Positions 18,135-28,516 of a stretch of 64,000 nucleotides of DNA are shown one piece after another. Origin of the DNA: an uncultured Pelagibacteraceae bacterium (GTDB taxonomy: Bacteria > Pseudomonadota > Alphaproteobacteria > Pelagibacterales > Pelagibacteraceae); assembly GCA_902579465.1 (NCBI GenBank), contig CACHGV010000001.1:124001-188000 (forward strand). Direction: 5' to 3'. The number at the start of each line of letters is the position of its first letter. Positions within the stretch are counted from its first letter, which is position 1. The position numbers were made by a program, and so were the translations under genes. The notes under the pieces are model-generated. The model had not been told where the DNA came from. It saw nothing but the letters and a program-made list of their open reading frames with translations, and made no database searches.

Positions 18135-19087
18135 TATAAATTTTCAATAATTTTTCTACTAAGGTTATCAAAATCTTCTCTTATAATTTGAACTTTATTA
18201 TAAAAATGATGATTATAGGATGAAAAAAATTTAATTTCTGAATTATCAACTATATCAATAACTTTTATATTATAATTAGAAGCTATATGAGATGGTGCAC
18301 CATGACATGATATTAGACAATTACTATTTTTAATTAAAAATTGAAGTTCAAAAATATTAATTTTATCTTTTATAACTACATTTTTATTATTATTAATATA
18401 ATTGCTGATTTTTAATTCTTCTAAAAGCGGGTTCTCAAAAAATCCGTTTACAATAATAACTTTATTATTTTTGGATAAAATTGAGAGGAAATTAACAAAC
18501 TGTACAAAAGTAGGTTCGATATTTTTATATGTTTTAATATAATTTTTAAATATCCATTTTTCATCAAAATTTAAAATTATATATTCAAAATTTAATTTTT
18601 CATAATTAAGGAATTTTTTGTTTTCAAAATTTAATAGAAAATTTAAGTCTGTTGAATTAAAATCACAATTAATATTTGAGAGAAAACTTTTAATTAAATG
18701 GATCTTTGGAATATTGTAATCAATAAAATAAACATTGTTAAAAAAATATTTAAATAAGCTTTTAATCGAGGAGGATGGAGTGAATAGTGTTTTATTCGGT
18801 GAACTTTTAAAAATAGAAGTATAAATAGATCTTTTTTTTCCATCTAAAATTAGAATATGATCATAATTATTTAAAGATAAATATAAGGAAAATTTATTTA
18901 AAAAATTTTCTGGGTACAGAAAAACCTTATTAAAAAAATTGAAACTTTTAACATAATCATAGTTTAAATTAGAGCAAACTATATCAATTTTACAATTTTT
19001 AAATTTACGTTTTAAAGATGAAAATATAGGCGTAGAAACTAAAAAGTCCCCTATTCTATCTGTTCTAAAAACTAGAATCTTATCCAC
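18134..19087 (-). CDS. Glycosyltransferase family 9-like (heptosyltransferase-type)
   Basis: ILVFRTDRIGDFLVSTPIFSSLKRKFKNCKIDIVCS; CLISCHGAPSHIAS. Confidence 0.85.
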   Translation of the reverse strand: MDKILVFRTDRIGDFLVSTPIFSSLKRKFKNCKIDIVCSNLNYDYVKSFNFFNKVFLYPENFLNKFSLYLSLNNYDHILILDGKKRSIYTSIFKSSPNKTLFTPSSSIKSLFKYFFNNVYFIDYNIPKIHLIKSFLSNINCDFNSTDLNFLLNFENKKFLNYEKLNFEYIILNFDEKWIFKNYIKTYKNIEPTFVQFVNFLSILSKNNKVIIVNGFFENPLLEELKISNYINNNKNVVIKDKINIFELQFLIKNSNCLISCHGAPSHIASNYNIKVIDIVDNSEIKFFSSYNHHFYNKVQIIREDFDNLSRKIIENL

Positions 19088-19111
19088 TAAAGCTACAAAG
19101 ATTAGTCATAT

Positions 19112-19750
19112 TCATTTCTCAAACAAACATATTTTTTCATTAAAATTTAGATTTAAAGAATATTTATCGCTTATAAATTTAGCTTCCTCTAGAGACATTA
19201 TATTTTCTGAATTCCCACTAATTTCTTTTAATTTATAGTGAAATAGTTTTTTAAAATTAAAAGATAATTTTGGAACAATATTTTTATACCAATTCATGCC
19301 CTTTCTAGAAGTTATTAATATACCATTATCATTAAGCATTTTAAAAAGGTTATCTATAAAATAATAATAAGACATTTTGCAACAACTGTATGATTTAATG
19401 TTATTATCTACTATTATATCAAATTTTTGATTATGAAATAAATCATAAAAATTTGTAGAAAATTTATCACATAAATAAACTTTATAATTATCTAAATTAA
19501 GATTATTAGCTTTAAATATCTCATGAGATGAAACTGAAATGCCAAAGACAATATTCTTATTTAATATCACTTGAGCAAAATATGAATTTCCAATACCTAC
19601 ATGTAAAATTTTTTTATTTTCTAAATTAATGTTTTTTTTTAAATGATGAATAATTTCTTTTTCATCACTTGTTGAACTTCTATCCTCCCAATATGAATAG
19701 TTATTTTTAAAGTTAGGTTTTGAGCAATTACAAATGTAGCTGTTTTTCAT
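19112..19750 (-). CDS. Class I SAM-dependent methyltransferase-like
   Basis: KKILHVGIGNSYFAQVIL, FDIIVDNNIKSY, MLNDNGILITSRKG. Confidence 0.65.
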   Translation of the reverse strand: MKNSYICNCSKPNFKNNYSYWEDRSSTSDEKEIIHHLKKNINLENKKILHVGIGNSYFAQVILNKNIVFGISVSSHEIFKANNLNLDNYKVYLCDKFSTNFYDLFHNQKFDIIVDNNIKSYSCCKMSYYYFIDNLFKMLNDNGILITSRKGMNWYKNIVPKLSFNFKKLFHYKLKEISGNSENIMSLEEAKFISDKYSLNLNFNEKICLFEK

Positions 19751-20438
19751 TATATTTTATATCCTCATAAAAAGTTTTAAGTTTTAAGAAAATTTTAAGC
19801 CTAGATAGATCGTTGGACATATGAATACGAGGTATAAAAAACTTTTTATGTTTAAGTGTATTAAATCTAGATCTAACAGTAGTTACACCAAATTTATACT
19901 CTTCTTTAACTGTATTAGCAGAAAAATTATTTACTTGACCAAAAGGATAACTAAATGAGTCAATATTTGATCCTATAAAATCTTGTATTATATTTTTAGA
20001 ATTATAAATTTCATCCTTAATTTGTGCTTCATTTAAAGTTGTAAGTGACATATGTGATTTACCATGGGAGCCAATAGACATTCCATGACTTAACCATTCG
20101 ACTAAATCGTTTTTTGTTAATAGTTCTTTGTAAACATAACTTTTGTGTCCTGTATCCCATTTATTAGATTCACCAATAAAATCTGAAACTACAAAACAAG
20201 TAGAGACAAAATTATATTTTTTTAGAATAGGTAAAGCATTAATGATATTGTCTTTATATCCATCATCAAAAGTTATTATTATCGGCTTATTAATATTTTT
20301 ATGAGTTTCATTTAAAGAGATTGAATTGAAACCAGACTTACTTAAATAATCTAGCTGATTTTCAAAATTAGTAATACTTACAGACAAATGAGATTTATCA
20401 TTTGATATTGAATGATACATCAAAACTGGAATAATCAA
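19728..20438 (-). CDS. Polysaccharide deacetylase family protein
   Basis: VLMYHSIS, PIIITFDDGYKDN, IGSHGKSHMSL, SFSYPFG (NodB homology motifs). Confidence 0.93.
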   Translation of the reverse strand: MIIPVLMYHSISNDKSHLSVSITNFENQLDYLSKSGFNSISLNETHKNINKPIIITFDDGYKDNIINALPILKKYNFVSTCFVVSDFIGESNKWDTGHKSYVYKELLTKNDLVEWLSHGMSIGSHGKSHMSLTTLNEAQIKDEIYNSKNIIQDFIGSNIDSFSYPFGQVNNFSANTVKEEYKFGVTTVRSRFNTLKHKKFFIPRIHMSNDLSRLKIFLKLKTFYEDIKYNEKQLHL

Positions 20439-22544
20439 CTAAAACTCCCAAATATATTTTTTTTTAGAATTTATATTAAAAGTTTTATTTATCATGTATT
20501 CTGTAACTAAATTTGAGTTCATATATTTATGATATTTATTATAGCCAGCCTTAGCAATATTTATTCTTAATTTATCGTTGTCTAAAAGACGTTGTATCTT
20601 TTTGCTTAAATCTTCAATATTTGAGTAAAAAACGACTTCATTATTTTTAAAAATTTTATCTAGCATAGTTGCTTTCTCAACAAATGTTAAAATTCCATTT
20701 CCAATAAGTTGTGCAATTCGGTCACTGCTATAAAACTTCATAGGTCTGCCTTGACTTAAATTTAGTGCCATTTTTGAAAGTTTAAGTTTCCTTTTAAATT
20801 CATCTGCCCAAATTGGTTGTTTATTGGTCATTCCATAAATATCAAATTTAATATTAGTGTTTTTTTTAATTAAATCTTGAATAAAATATTCTCTATTATC
20901 GATTTTTCCTTTTTTTAAAACACCTCTATGAACGCCATGTGACATTGCAAAAAAAATATCATAAACGAAGTTTTTATTTTTAAAAACTTGCATATTATCT
21001 AATGTTGGATCGACAGGATTTGGTATATAATAACAAGATTTTTGATTAAGTTTAATTGCACTTGGTGCAGTTGTACAAAAATTACTGTCCATAAGTTTGT
21101 ATTTTTGAAGAAATCTTTTTTTATTATGAAGCCAGTCTTTATTATCCATTTTATCAAGAAACCATTGTGCAAATTTGATATTTGGATAAAATTTTTTTAT
21201 TTTTATAATTGTTTCATTGGAAATCATATCGGCATGACCCATTAAAATTAAGTCTGGCTTAAAATTAGCTGTAATATCAAGAAGTTTGTTATTTAATGTT
21301 TTTGATCCTTTATAATCTTTTATAGATTTTTCAAAACTGATAACATCACGATCACTCAACGTGACAACGGAATTTAAATTTCTTATTAGTCCATTATTTA
21401 TTCTTCTACCAGTATTGTAGAACAATCTGGCATTATGTCTTATATTAAAGTTTGTTACATGAATTATTTTTTTTGTTTTACTATATAGATCGTATTTATC
21501 CGTCATTAATTCATATCTATAATTATCAATAATTTTTGATATAAAATTATCAGTAAGATAAAAGTTTTTTAAACTTTTATATTGTAAAAGTTTTAATTTT
21601 TTTTCATCTTCGATTAAAGATTTTACAGAATTATAAATATTACTTTCATTCAAATTCTTAATAATAATTGCATCGGTTACTGTTTCCTTAAGACCACCTT
21701 TGTCACTAATAATTACTGCACATCCTCTACTTGATGCTTCTAGACTTGATCTCCCAAAAGGTTCATTCCACCTTGAGCATGCAACTGATATTGATACCTC
21801 TTCTAATTTTTTTAATATATATGAATGTTCTTTAAATCCAAAGTTAATATATCTTGGGTGCTCAAAATTAAGTTTTTCTCTGGGCTCATCTCCAAATACA
21901 TAAACTTTCCAGTCTTTATAATTTTTTAAAATTTTAAGTGATGCTTTGCCAAACAAGTCATAACCTTTTGAAGAATTAAGTTTTCCTACAAAAGCAATAA
22001 TTTTCTTTTTCTTGTTTATATTAACTTTTTTTCTATTTGTTGATTGATGTATTACTATTAACTTTGTAGAATTTTGATAGAATTTATCTAGATTTGATGT
22101 GAATTGATCTTTGGTCCAGTTACTATTAAAAATTATTTTATCACAATTATTAATTAATGATATTCTCTCTTCAATTTTTTCTGAACCACTGATTGATAGA
22201 GGATCATTATGAAAATATAAAACAAATTTTCTATTTTTAAGATGTTTTAAAGATTCCAAATATTTTGGCCTATTATGAACTTCAATTATATTAGATTTTC
22301 TTTTATTTTCTATTTTTAAAAAGTTATTTAAATAAATTTTTGTTAAACTCTTAAAATATCTTTTTTCTAAAGGTATATTTACATAGTTTTTTGAAAATCG
22401 CTGTTTAAGATCTGTGTTACCAAATATTCTTATATTTTTTTTATACCTACTTAATTTGCTTACTGCATTAATAAAAATAGAAACTGCTCCAGCATAATCG
22501 GGAGAATAATTTTCTTTATAGGGTAATAGTATTGAAATTTTCAT
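20439..22544 (-). CDS. Two-domain glycosyltransferase (GT4-like N-half plus second GT-B/CgeB-like half); ATG at 22544, track TTG at 22559
   Basis: IIAFVGKLNSSKGYDLFG...EPFGRSSLEASSRGCAVIIS; second half DLILMGHADM...GRPMKFYSSDRIAQLIGNGI. Confidence 0.85.
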   Translation of the reverse strand: MKISILLPYKENYSPDYAGAVSIFINAVSKLSRYKKNIRIFGNTDLKQRFSKNYVNIPLEKRYFKSLTKIYLNNFLKIENKRKSNIIEVHNRPKYLESLKHLKNRKFVLYFHNDPLSISGSEKIEERISLINNCDKIIFNSNWTKDQFTSNLDKFYQNSTKLIVIHQSTNRKKVNINKKKKIIAFVGKLNSSKGYDLFGKASLKILKNYKDWKVYVFGDEPREKLNFEHPRYINFGFKEHSYILKKLEEVSISVACSRWNEPFGRSSLEASSRGCAVIISDKGGLKETVTDAIIIKNLNESNIYNSVKSLIEDEKKLKLLQYKSLKNFYLTDNFISKIIDNYRYELMTDKYDLYSKTKKIIHVTNFNIRHNARLFYNTGRRINNGLIRNLNSVVTLSDRDVISFEKSIKDYKGSKTLNNKLLDITANFKPDLILMGHADMISNETIIKIKKFYPNIKFAQWFLDKMDNKDWLHNKKRFLQKYKLMDSNFCTTAPSAIKLNQKSCYYIPNPVDPTLDNMQVFKNKNFVYDIFFAMSHGVHRGVLKKGKIDNREYFIQDLIKKNTNIKFDIYGMTNKQPIWADEFKRKLKLSKMALNLSQGRPMKFYSSDRIAQLIGNGILTFVEKATMLDKIFKNNEVVFYSNIEDLSKKIQRLLDNDKLRINIAKAGYNKYHKYMNSNLVTEYMINKTFNINSKKKYIWEF

Positions 22545-22797
22545 TTTTTTTGTATTCAAGTATTAGTTCATTTCTCAATTTATAATTTTTTTTAAGTTTG
22601 TATTCTTCTTTCATAGCTATTATTTTACTATTATATTTTTTTAAATATACGATTTTCCACCTTCTTCCTCTTGTAAATTTTGCACCTTTGGAGTTATTGT
22701 GAAGATATAACCTATTACTTATATTATTTGTATAACCTACGTAAGATCGATATTTATCAGATTTTTTAGATAATATTAAATATACACAATATATCAT
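22516..22797 (-). CDS. GIY-YIG domain protein (UPF0213-like)
   Basis: YCVYLILSK...RSYVGYTNNISNRLYLHNNSKGAKFTRGRRWKIVY. Confidence 0.9.
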   Translation of the reverse strand: MIYCVYLILSKKSDKYRSYVGYTNNISNRLYLHNNSKGAKFTRGRRWKIVYLKKYNSKIIAMKEEYKLKKNYKLRNELILEYKKNENFNTITL

Positions 22798-22896
22798 TAA
22801 GAATTATATATTTTTATATGCAAAATAATTATACAGGTACCTAAAGTTAGATAAATTTTTTTTAATACAAATTAAGTCAATTTAATAGCTTGATTT

Positions 22897-25002
22897 TTAT
22901 CCAGCAATAACAGCAAGCAACAACAATGCTACTATATTTGTAATTTTAATCATCGGATTAACAGCTGGACCTGCAGTATCCTTATAGGGATCACCAACAG
23001 TATCACCAGTAACTGCAGCTTTATGGGCTTCCGATCCCTTACCGCCGAATTTACCATCTTCAATATATTTCTTTGCATTATCCCAAGCGCCTCCCCCTGC
23101 AGTCATTGAAACAGCAACAAATAGACCTGTTATTATAACTCCCAACAACATAGCTCCAAGTGATGATAATGCTGCGACTTGTCCACCTATGAAATAAATT
23201 ACTATGTACAAGACAATAGGAGATAAAATCGGCAATAAAGATGGAATTATCATTTCTTTAATTGCTGCTTTTGTAAGTAAATCAACAAGTTTACCATAAT
23301 CAGGTTTGGCCTTTCTTTTCATTATTCCTGGTATTTTTTTAAACTGTCTTCTAACTTCAATAACAACTTCACCACCTGCTCTACCAACTGCTTGCATACC
23401 CATTGATCCAAATAAATAAGGAAGCATTCCACCTATAAGCAAACCAACAACTACATAAGGATTTGATAGATCAAAAGTTACAGCTATTCCTTCTAAATTT
23501 GAACCAGCAACTTTTGAAAAATGTTTTATATCTTCAGTATATGCTGCAAAAAGAACTAATGCACCAAGACCTGCAGAACCTATTGCATAACCTTTAGTCA
23601 CAGCTTTAGTCGTATTTCCAACTGCGTCGAGAGCATCGGTCGTTTTACGAACATTTTTAGGAAGATTTGACATTTCGGCTATACCACCAGCATTATCTGT
23701 AACGGGGCCATAAGCATCTAAAGCAACAACCATACCAGCTAGTGCCAGCATTGTAGTTACAGCAATAGCAATACCATAAAGGCCTGCGATATGGTTAGTC
23801 CATAAAATACCACCAACAATTATTAATGCCGGAACAGCAGTAGCTTCCATAGAGACCGCTAAACCTTGAATAACATTTGTACCGTGTCCTGTTGTTGATG
23901 ATTGAGCAACACTTTTAACAGGTCTGTAATCAGTTCCGGTATAATATTCTGTAATCCAAATTATTAATCCTGTTATAACTAAACCAATGATACCACAAAA
24001 ATAAAGACTTAAACCATTGAATGACTTTCCATTAGCTACATATTCCGTAGTAAAGCCTATAACATGCTTGGTTATTGGAAATAGAATTACCAATGAGCTA
24101 ATAGCTGTTATCACAAAACCTTTATACATTGCTTTCATAATATTTTTATCACTACCAAGAGTAACAAAAAAAGTTCCAAGAATTGACGTTAAAATACAAG
24201 CACCACCAATTGCTAAAGGATAGATCATCATATTAAAATCATTTACAAAGAATATAGATGAAAGAACCATTGTAGCAACAATAGTTACTGCGTAAGTTTC
24301 AAAAAGATCTGCTGCCATACCTGCACAATCTCCAACATTATCACCAACATTGTCAGCTATAACAGCTGGATTTCTTGGATCGTCCTCAGGTATACCAGCT
24401 TCAACCTTACCTACTAAATCAGCACCAACGTCTGCTCCCTTTGTAAAAATTCCTCCACCCAGTCTTGCAAAAATTGAGATTAATGAAGCACCAAAGCCTA
24501 ATGCAACTAAAGCATTAACTATTTCTCTCTCATCAACTCCATTTTTTACTAAAAAATAATAATATACAGCTATTGCAAGTAAAGCTAATCCAGCTACCAA
24601 CATACCAGTAACAGCACCTGATTTAAATGCAATTGATAAACCACTAGCTAAACTTTTTCTTGATGCTTCAGCAGTTCTAACGTTTGCTTGAACAGATACA
24701 ATCATACCTACGTAACCTGCAATACCTGATAATGTAGCTCCAATTAAATAACCTAGTCCAACTAAAGGACTGAACAAAATTGTAATAACAATTAGTACTA
24801 CAACACCAACAATTGCAATAGTTTTGTACTGTCTGTTTAAATATGCTCTAGCACCTTCCTGAATTGCAGATGCGATTTCAAGCATTTTAGCATTACCAGA
24901 GCTTGAATTTAAAATATTTCTTCCTGTTATAAAACCGTAAACGATGGATAATATTCCAGCCGCTATAATATAATACATTATTGTTTCAGTTGATGTGTTC
25001 AT
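22897..25002 (-). CDS. hppA: Membrane-bound proton-translocating pyrophosphatase
   Basis: [60 protein letters not shown]. Confidence 0.97.
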   Translation of the reverse strand: MNTSTETIMYYIIAAGILSIVYGFITGRNILNSSSGNAKMLEIASAIQEGARAYLNRQYKTIAIVGVVVLIVITILFSPLVGLGYLIGATLSGIAGYVGMIVSVQANVRTAEASRKSLASGLSIAFKSGAVTGMLVAGLALLAIAVYYYFLVKNGVDEREIVNALVALGFGASLISIFARLGGGIFTKGADVGADLVGKVEAGIPEDDPRNPAVIADNVGDNVGDCAGMAADLFETYAVTIVATMVLSSIFFVNDFNMMIYPLAIGGACILTSILGTFFVTLGSDKNIMKAMYKGFVITAISSLVILFPITKHVIGFTTEYVANGKSFNGLSLYFCGIIGLVITGLIIWITEYYTGTDYRPVKSVAQSSTTGHGTNVIQGLAVSMEATAVPALIIVGGILWTNHIAGLYGIAIAVTTMLALAGMVVALDAYGPVTDNAGGIAEMSNLPKNVRKTTDALDAVGNTTKAVTKGYAIGSAGLGALVLFAAYTEDIKHFSKVAGSNLEGIAVTFDLSNPYVVVGLLIGGMLPYLFGSMGMQAVGRAGGEVVIEVRRQFKKIPGIMKRKAKPDYGKLVDLLTKAAIKEMIIPSLLPILSPIVLYIVIYFIGGQVAALSSLGAMLLGVIITGLFVAVSMTAGGGAWDNAKKYIEDGKFGGKGSEAHKAAVTGDTVGDPYKDTAGPAVNPMIKITNIVALLLLAVIAG

Positions 25003-25076
25003 TGGTTCCTTTGTTAATTAAAGTTATGAAAAACATGTAATACAAAATATGATATAAAACGCAATATTTAACTTTC

Positions 25077-26036
25077 TTAGAAATTGTGTGAATATCCTTC
25101 ATTAAATGCATGTTTTATTCGCTTATCACCGTCAATAATTTCATTATTTTTTGCATCTTTGGTTAAATTGCCAATTAGTGTTACTTTTTGATTCATCTTT
25201 TTGAAAAATTTTTGAATATAATTTCTTTTTGACTTTGGAGATGTAAATAAAATTTGATAGTCATCGCCCTTTGAAATGAAATTGATCTTCTTTTTTTTTG
25301 ATTTAAAGAGATATTTTCTCAAATTTATTGAAATTGGAATTTTATTTAGTTCAACTTTGTAAAATAATTTACTTTTATTGATTAGTTTATTCAAATCTCC
25401 AAATAAACCATCTGAAATATCGATTGAGGAATTTGCAAAGTTTAAAAGATTCGAGCTGATCTTAGTAGGCAAGTCGGGTAAATAGTATTTTTTAACAAAA
25501 TAGTTATTCTTTATTTTATTTAATAAAATATTTCTTTTTAAAATTTGTAATCCTAAATAGCTATCACCAATGTTTCCAGTCACATATATATCATCACCAT
25601 CATTACATTTATTTCTTTGAACTATTTTTTTTGAATAACCTAATGATATTATTGTAAAGATTGTTTTATTTGACTTTGTAGTATCTCCACCAGATAGTTT
25701 AAGATCATATTTCTTTTGTTCTTCTTTAAGGCTTTTAGAAATAATATTGAGATTTTTTTTTGAAAAAGAATTATTGTTTCCACTGGCACCTATAAAAATG
25801 AATTTTGGTTTTACACCCTTGCAATATAAATCTGATATTGAAGATCTTACTATTTTTTTTATTACTAAATCAGGACTCTTAAAATTTAGGAAATGAACGC
25901 CTTCCACATAAGTATCAGTGGAAACAACTACGTTATGTTTTTTATCAAAAAAAACGTCATCATTTAGTTCTAGTGCTGATGGGTTATTATAAGTTAATTT
26001 TTTAAAGTACTTTTCAATTAGAGCAAATTCATTCAT
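25077..26036 (-). CDS. thiL: Thiamine-monophosphate kinase
   Basis: LNDDVFF...STDTYVEGVHF, LSGGDTTKS, SIDISDGLFGDL. Confidence 0.92.
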   Translation of the reverse strand: MNEFALIEKYFKKLTYNNPSALELNDDVFFDKKHNVVVSTDTYVEGVHFLNFKSPDLVIKKIVRSSISDLYCKGVKPKFIFIGASGNNNSFSKKNLNIISKSLKEEQKKYDLKLSGGDTTKSNKTIFTIISLGYSKKIVQRNKCNDGDDIYVTGNIGDSYLGLQILKRNILLNKIKNNYFVKKYYLPDLPTKISSNLLNFANSSIDISDGLFGDLNKLINKSKLFYKVELNKIPISINLRKYLFKSKKKKINFISKGDDYQILFTSPKSKRNYIQKFFKKMNQKVTLIGNLTKDAKNNEIIDGDKRIKHAFNEGYSHNF

Positions 26037-26433
26037 TGCTAATTCTAATTTTTTTTGAAATTTTATCTAATAAAGCATTTAAATATTTAGTTTGTGAGTC
26101 ATCTATGAAAAAATTTGATGCTTTCAAATATTCGTTAATAATAATTTTGATTGAAGTATTTGGTTTATATAAAAATTCAAAAATTGCACTTTTAATTATA
26201 ATTTGAAAAACTTTGTCCATATTTTTTATTTTTAAATCTTGTTCCAAATGATTATTTATTTCTGTATTTATTAACTCTTCTCTCTCGATAGTTCCATTAA
26301 CGATATCTTTGATAAACTTTTTAAATCTATGTTTAGGAAAAATTATATTTTCCTCTTTATTAAAAAGTTTCCCATAAAGTTTTTGTATAATTATTACCCT
26401 AGGATTTCTTTGTGGTGAAAATGGAACTGTCAT
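26029..26433 (-). CDS. nusB: Transcription antitermination factor NusB
   Basis: IIKSAIFEFLYKPNTSIKIIINEYLKASNFF; ribH-nusB-thiL context. Confidence 0.8.
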   Translation of the reverse strand: MTVPFSPQRNPRVIIIQKLYGKLFNKEENIIFPKHRFKKFIKDIVNGTIEREELINTEINNHLEQDLKIKNMDKVFQIIIKSAIFEFLYKPNTSIKIIINEYLKASNFFIDDSQTKYLNALLDKISKKIRISNE

Positions 26434-26436
26434 AAT

Positions 26437-26823
26437 TTATTGAGATAGAACAGACAAAACTGCCTCCGCAGCTTCTGAACCTTTCTTGCCACGTGCATAT
26501 GCTTGTTTTTTGTTTAAGCAGGTAATTACACCGTTTCCTACAGGTTTCTTAGATGTAATTGATAATGTCATTAATGCATCAGTAGTTGCTTTTGATATAA
26601 AATCAAAATGAGGTGTTTCACCTTTAATCACGCATCCTAAAGCAATGAACCCATTAAATTTATTTAAATTTTTTGCTATAGTTACAGGTATCTCAAATGC
26701 ACCAGGTACATTAATTACCTTTATACTACATTTATTTTTTATTTTATTTTTTGCACTATTTAATAAAGATCTAGCAATAGTTTCGTAATAATCTGCAACA
26801 ACAATTAGAATTTTTTTTTTCAC
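26437..26823 (-). CDS. ribH: 6,7-dimethyl-8-ribityllumazine synthase
   Basis: VPGAFEIPVTIAKN, ALGCVIKGETPHFDFI. Confidence 0.95.
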   Translation of the reverse strand: MKKKILIVVADYYETIARSLLNSAKNKIKNKCSIKVINVPGAFEIPVTIAKNLNKFNGFIALGCVIKGETPHFDFISKATTDALMTLSITSKKPVGNGVITCLNKKQAYARGKKGSEAAEAVLSVLSQ

Positions 26824-27935
26824 TTTATAATTTCCTGTTTTTTAATTTTAATGCCATATCCTTCTAACCCTATTACTTTTTTTTTAGATCTAGTAACAAG
26901 TATCATATTTTTAATATTTAAAGATTTAATAATTTGAGCTCCTATACCATAGTTTCTAATCAATTTGTCATGACCTTTTTCATAAAAAGTTTTACTTTTG
27001 TACTGTTTAAGTGTTTGAGTTACAGACTTTAAATTAGGGTCTCTTATAAACACAAGAACACAATTATTATATTTTTTGAAATATGAAATTGTTTTATCAA
27101 ATGAATTTGGCAGTTTTTGATTAATTAAATAATTTTGAACTACGTTAGATGATATTACTCTTAATCTAGGGACAACTCCTTTCTTTAAGGTTCCTTTTAT
27201 CAGTGCAAAGTTTTCCGATCCATCAAGTACATTTTCAAATACTTTTATTTTAAATTTCTGTTTTTGAACAATTATTGAAGAGGTTTTTTTTAATTTAACA
27301 AGTTTCTCTCTTTTTAACCTATAAGCAATTAAATCTTCGATCTTACCTATTTTAAGTTTATGTTTTTTTGCAAAATTAAATAATGTTTTACCTGTCGCCA
27401 TTTTTCCGTCATCTGCCATAATTTCACAAATAACAGCTGAATTATTTTTTTTAGCAAGTTTTGATATATCAACAGAGGCCTCAGTATGCCCTGCTCTAAC
27501 AAGTACACCTCCATCTCTAGCTATAACTGGAAAAACATGTCCTGGAGATACAATATCGTTTTTTTTTGCATTTTTATTTGATGCAGCTTTAATTGTTTTA
27601 GCACGATCATAAGCTGATATACCTGTTGTAACACCTTTTTTTGCTTCTATAGAGTAAGTAAAAGCAGTTTTGCTTCTAGATTGATTTATTGGTGAAGCCA
27701 AAGTTAATCCAATTTTTTTTGATTGTGTATTATCCATTGCTAAACAAATTAATCCTCTTGCATGTTTAGCCATGAAATTAATATGATTAGGATTAACAGC
27801 CGATGTGGAAATTACTAAATCACCTTCATTTTCCATTTCTTCATGTTTGCTCTCATCGTCAACAAGAATAAACATACCATTTTTTTTAACCGTCTTAATG
27901 ATACTCTCTATTGAGCTAAAATTACTTTTTTTCAT
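26820..27935 (-). CDS. ribB: 3,4-dihydroxy-2-butanone 4-phosphate synthase with degenerate GTP cyclohydrolase II-like C-terminus
   Basis: RibB: VDDESKHEEMENEGDLV, GHVFPVIARDGGVLVRAGHTEASVD; C-terminus YGIGAQIIKSLNIKNMILVT without the RCDCG zinc motif. Confidence 0.93.
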   Translation of the reverse strand: MKKSNFSSIESIIKTVKKNGMFILVDDESKHEEMENEGDLVISTSAVNPNHINFMAKHARGLICLAMDNTQSKKIGLTLASPINQSRSKTAFTYSIEAKKGVTTGISAYDRAKTIKAASNKNAKKNDIVSPGHVFPVIARDGGVLVRAGHTEASVDISKLAKKNNSAVICEIMADDGKMATGKTLFNFAKKHKLKIGKIEDLIAYRLKREKLVKLKKTSSIIVQKQKFKIKVFENVLDGSENFALIKGTLKKGVVPRLRVISSNVVQNYLINQKLPNSFDKTISYFKKYNNCVLVFIRDPNLKSVTQTLKQYKSKTFYEKGHDKLIRNYGIGAQIIKSLNIKNMILVTRSKKKVIGLEGYGIKIKKQEIIK

Positions 27936-28515
27936 TGATAAATTTTTTTACATATTTTGACATAATATCAACCTCAACATTGACCAAATCATTTTTTTTA
28001 AGAGTAATTAAGTTAGTTAATTTTAATGTGTGAGGTATAATCCATATTTCAAAAGAATTCTTTTTTATTTTTGATATTGTTAGTGATACTCCATTTATTA
28101 ATATAGAAGCTTTTTCTACTAATTGTTTCTTAAGTGATTTTGTTATTTTAAATTCAACAATATTTGATTTATCAACTTTTTTAATGCTTTTTACAGAACA
28201 AACGGTATCAACATGACCCTGGCAGATATGTCCAGAAATATTGTCACCAAATTTTAAGGGTTTTTCTAAATTAATTTCATCACCAATTTTAATACTTCTA
28301 AATTTCGATTTAGCCAATGTTTCATTTGATAGATAAAATTCTAAAGTCTTATTCTTGTAAGAAATTAAAGTAAGACAAACTCCATCACAAGAAATTGAAA
28401 TTCCAAGATTTTTATTTGAAGCTTTCAATGAAGACTTTATAAATAAATTAACACCTTTTGGCCTTTTTTTAATTCTATTAATTATTCCTTTATTAAATAT
28501 AATTCCATTAAACAT
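27922..28515 (-). CDS. ribE: Riboflavin synthase alpha subunit
   Basis: MFNGIIFNKGII, SISCDGVCLTL, GHICQGHVDTV, INGVSLTI. Confidence 0.94.
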   Translation of the reverse strand: MFNGIIFNKGIINRIKKRPKGVNLFIKSSLKASNKNLGISISCDGVCLTLISYKNKTLEFYLSNETLAKSKFRSIKIGDEINLEKPLKFGDNISGHICQGHVDTVCSVKSIKKVDKSNIVEFKITKSLKKQLVEKASILINGVSLTISKIKKNSFEIWIIPHTLKLTNLITLKKNDLVNVEVDIMSKYVKKFINEKK

Positions 28516-28516
28516 T

